From CBDCGV01 sp965216955 (GTDB taxonomy: Bacteria; Bacteroidota; Bacteroidia; Chitinophagales; JADIYW01): a stretch of DNA of 64,000 bases. The notes under the pieces were generated by a model, which worked only from the letters and a program-made list of their open reading frames with translations, was not told the DNA's origin and did not search any database. Shown piece after piece: positions 63,901 to 64,000 of the stretch. The stretch covers positions 186,001 through 250,000 of the forward strand of contig CBDCGV010000016.1 of assembly GCA_965216955.1 (NCBI GenBank), given 5' to 3'. How positions within the stretch are numbered: the first letter of the stretch is position 1; every line of letters starts with the position of its first letter. Both the position numbers and the translations under genes were made by a program.

Positions 63901-64000
63901 ATAATTAAACAAATTATCATCTATATTATAAATCAACAACCCAGCTTCGTTCACTGTTAATGGCACAATTGCATCTCTTTGTACCTGAGAAAGTCTAGGA
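54949..64000 (-). CDS. Giant repetitive fibre protein with C-terminal S74 self-cleaving chaperone domain (5' end outside window)
   Basis: The frame is open to the right edge, giving about 3,016 residues. The residues ahead of the first in-frame GTG read PRLSQVQRDAI then GLLIYNIDDN and YWNGTTW, a common N-terminal module of Bacteroidota fibre-like proteins, so the start is upstream of this window. Next come 10 repeats of 69 aa and 21 of 66 aa, then single beta-repeats with VGINTNAPRGAFHV and VGIGKSSPAQKLEV motifs as in tail-fibre shafts. The C-terminus (about 2,880 on) is a peptidase S74 domain: SDKRLKEDI holds the Ser and the Lys five residues later that form the cleavage dyad, and a coiled coil ends the chain. 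S74 domains trimerise fibres and cut themselves off. No T9SS sorting domain is present. Confidence 0.88.
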   Translation of the reverse strand, partial: PRLSQVQRDAIVPLTVNEAGLLIYNIDDNLFNYWNGTTWIPFPGSASTDLDSQLITFSYIFEDSIRLSISKGNTITFSISDADADSMNELQNLDTLSGNIGFVISGTEDTIFFPAGLTGTDEQDLSGTSTTDSATINITNGSSVTFSIQDADADSMNELQNLDTLAGNTGFVISGTEDTIFFPSGVTDTDEQDLSGTSTTDSATIDITNGSGVTFSIQDADADSMNELQNLDTLAGNTGFVISGTEDTIFFPSGVTDTDEQDLSGTSTTDSATINITNGSSVTFSIQDADADSTNELQGLDTLLGNTGFVISGTNDTIFFPSGVTDTDEQDLSGTSTTDSATIDITNGSSVTFSIKDADADSTNELQGLDTLLGNTGFVISGTNDTIFFPSGVTDTDEQDLSGTSTTDSATIDITNGSSVTFSIKDADADSTNELQGLDTLLGNTGFVISGTNDTIFFPSGVTDTDEQDLSGTSTTDSATIDITNGSSVTFSIKDADADSTNELQGLDTLLGNTGFVISGTNDTIFFPSGVTDTDEQDLSGTSTTDSATIDITNGSSVTFSIKDADADSTNELQGLDTLLGNTGFVISGTNDTIFFPSGVTDTDEQDLSGTSTTDSATIDITNGSSVTFSIKDADADSTNELQGLDTLLGNTGFVISGTNDTIFFPSGVTDTDEQDLSGTSTTDSATIDITNGSSVTFSIKDADADSTNELQGLDTLLGNTGFVISGTEDTIFFPPGTVDTDEQDLSGTSTTDSATIDITNGASVTFSIKDADADSTNELQSLLRLNDTTYVLSGTNDTLRIMLGVDLDEQNLSTTIISPDSIQIGISNGNSVTISIADSDADSLNEIQSLIQINDTSFAISGSGDTISVVANTDNQDLGRTLVGGDSVQLDITGGESVTISIADSDADSLNEIQSLIQINDTSFAISGSGDTISVVANTDNQDLGRTLVAGDSVQLDITGGESVTISIADSDADSLNEIQSLIQINDTSFAISGSGDTISVLSNTDNQDLGRTLVGGDSVQLDITGGESVTISIADSDADSLNEIQSLIQINDTSFAISGSGDTISVVANTDNQDLGRTLVGGDSVQLDITGGESVTISIADSDADSLNEIQSLIQINDTSFAISGSGDTISVVANTDNQDLGRTLVGGDSVQLDITGGESVTISIADSDADSLNEIQSLIQINDTSFAISGSGDTISVLSNTDNQDLGRTLVGGDSVQLDITGGESVTISIADSDADSLNEIQSLIQINDTSFAISGSGDTISVVANTDNQDLGRTLVGGDSVQLDITGGESVTISIADSDADSLNEIQSLIQINDTSFAISGSGDTISVVANTDNQDLGRTLVGGDSVQLDITGGESVTISIADSDADSLNEIQSLIQINDTSFAISGSGDTISVVANTDNQDLGRTLVGGDSVQLDITGGESVTISIADSDADSLNEIQSLIQINDTSFAISGSGDTISVVANTDNQDLGRTLLAGDSVQLDITGGESVTISIADSDADSLNEIQSLIQINDTSFAISGSGDTISVVANTDNQDLGRTLVGGDSVQLDITGGESVTISIADSDADSLNEIQSLIQINDTSFAISGSGDTISVLSNTDNQDLGRTLVGGDSVQLDITGGESVTISIADSDADSLNEIQSLIQINDTSFAISGSGDTISVVANTDNQDLGRTLVAGDSVQLDITGGESVTISIADSDADSLNEIQSLIQINDTSFAISGSGDTISVVANTDNQDLGRTLVGGDSVQLDITGGESVTISIADSDADSLNEIQSLIQINDTSFAISGSGDTISVLSNTDNQDLGRTLVGGDSVQLDITGGESVTISIADSDADSLNEIQSLIQINDTSFAISGSGDTISVVANTDNQDLGRTLVGGDSVQLDITGGESVTISIADSDADSLNEIQSLIQINDTSFAISGSGDTISVLSNTDNQDLGRTLVGGDSVQLDITGGESVTISIADSDADSLNEIQSLIQINDTSFAISGSGDTISVVANTDNQDLGRTLVGGDSVQLDITGGESVTISIADSDADSTNEIQSLIQINDTSFAISGSGDTISVVANTDNQDLGRTLVGGDSVQLDITGGESVTISIADSDADSLNEIQSLIQINDTSFAISGSGDTISVLSNTDNQDLGRTLVGGDSVQLDITGGESVTISIADSDADSLNEIQSLIQINDTSFAISGSGDTISVVANTDNQDLGRTLVGGDSVQLDITGGESVTISIADSDADSLNEIQSLIQINDTSFVITETNDTIRILAGSSITANNGLNLTGSQVRLGGTLIQNTQITTTTNNNLVITDDDSPADQPSLYIRKATPATDFSDVRVGINTNAPRGAFHVAEDMIVGGSGVDKEDGNSEHIEFEAKNTTGAGSTSSIYVGLSNQAASNQKFFIGKSQTQGNDDRRLFEMNYQTGRIGLNLGEKYTESSNPTTRLHIVAESGEDPLRLEGLQAANDDSLLSIDDNGIVHKIAVSDVADDGDWTISGNDIFNANSGNVGIGKSSPAQKLEVAGNVRIDGGNRSLITEDNFTLNSGSALDIAGTTGVDIIIDSDNSGTGSEFNIKSNGAADANTLVRVLENGRVGIGTGTTNPDNQLHVIAATDPLKLEGIQAATDDSVLTIDSDGVVHKRVYSAGGGSVTAANNGLTLNGSTVELGGALNKATKVTLGTHNMKFELTNAGNFQVGFAAGNPSIYVDPASGRVGINTSSVANELQVEGSMGFTGNARNIIAGDDFDIRGSSSVNIKLDHNEDGANDQFNVLSGSGGIDTLFTVLDDNGNVGINDNTPDHKLDIHHTGSANNAHVNLTQTGAGNPSRLQFDNSNISNRRWSVEGTTNSTTRNALFKISFDTTAAGAGNDIIYTSGDGKVGINAAPITHAFEVTGDAGKTTGGAVWNTVSDKRLKEDIKPYEQGLDFVLKLNPKWFTYNGLAGIPKSTEVGLIAQDLQDLAPYMISEWTYKDPITGMQKNYLSVNYGALTFALVNSIQQQQQKIETDGDRINKLEAEVEALKKIINDLVNTKK
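57240..61500 (-). repeat. 21 tandem 198-bp repeats (66 aa)
   Basis: The landmark CCTAAGTCCT or CCCAAGTCCT occurs from 57401 to 61361 at exact 198-base steps, 21 times, with no indel. The unit reads NTDNQDLGRTLVGGDSVQLD, then ITGGESVTISIADSDADSLN and EIQSLIQINDTSFAISGSGD. A VLS variant (replacing VVA) is at copies near 57620, 58213, 58610, 59204, 60390 and 60985, spaced 3, 2, 3, 6 and 3 units apart. Confidence 0.95.
61640..63760 (-). repeat. 10 tandem 207-bp repeats (69 aa)
   Basis: The landmark AAGTCTTGCT or AAGTCCTGCT recurs from 61763 to 63626 in exact 207-base steps, 10 positions. The unit reads TDEQDLSGTSTTDSATIDIT, then NGSSVTFSIKDADADSTNEL and LGNTGFVISGTNDTIFFPSG. The six central copies are nearly identical; those nearest the right edge differ more (QDADADSMNEL). 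Confidence 0.95.

Overview
The window looks like part of a chromosome from a marine or environmental Bacteroidota. The evidence is low GC, type IX secretion (T9SS) hallmarks (PorP/SprF family protein, two gliding-motility-type C-terminal sorting domains, TPR/PD40/OmpA proteins), Bacteroidota-type promoters (TAnnTTTG with an upstream TTG), and few Shine-Dalgarno sites. The family mix fits a Saprospiria- or Chitinophagia-like lineage, but I cannot fix the genus. No rRNA, tRNA, CRISPR or insertion sequence was seen.

1-7.5 kb is ordinary housekeeping sequence: the 3' part of murQ, a conserved hypothetical gene, queE overlapping a TPR/PD40/OmpA gene, then rarA (minus), pyrD (plus), and a DUF4159 gene with rsmE (minus).

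7.6-44.1 kb is one long minus-strand surface module. In transcription order from a recognisable promoter at about 44.35 kb it holds a DUF11 secreted protein, a small secreted Cys-rich protein, a giant mosaic adhesin, a PorP/SprF family outer-membrane protein and a PorE-like TPR/PD40/OmpA protein. A hairpin terminator follows at 7.52 kb. The adhesin reads open for 9,398 codons (41816 to 13620). It is then broken by about 1 kb of insertion-rich repeat sequence, and its T9SS sorting domain lies on a separate frame (11082-12650). The natural gene would be about 10,200 codons. It is built from DUF11, Ig/PKD-like, SprB-like, SdrD_B-like and several unnamed Cys-containing repeats, arranged in higher-order repeats.

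44.1-52.9 kb carries a 747-bp intergenic region, an SGNH hydrolase, an APCDD1-like lipoprotein, and a set of envelope glycosylation genes: a TMTC-like membrane protein with TPRs, a family 2 glycosyltransferase and a family 39-like glycosyltransferase. Among them are a thioredoxin-fold lipoprotein lacking one active-site Cys and a small secreted protein.

53.0-64.0 kb is a second surface operon. A fibre-like protein of more than 3,000 aa, with 10 x 207-bp and 21 x 198-bp tandem repeats and a C-terminal S74 self-cleaving chaperone domain, runs off the right edge. It is followed two bases later by a T9SS type B sorting-domain protein.

Working picture (inference): two giant repetitive surface structures, a dedicated T9SS output partner set for one of them, and a nearby glycosylation set that could modify these Asp-Ser/Thr-rich proteins.
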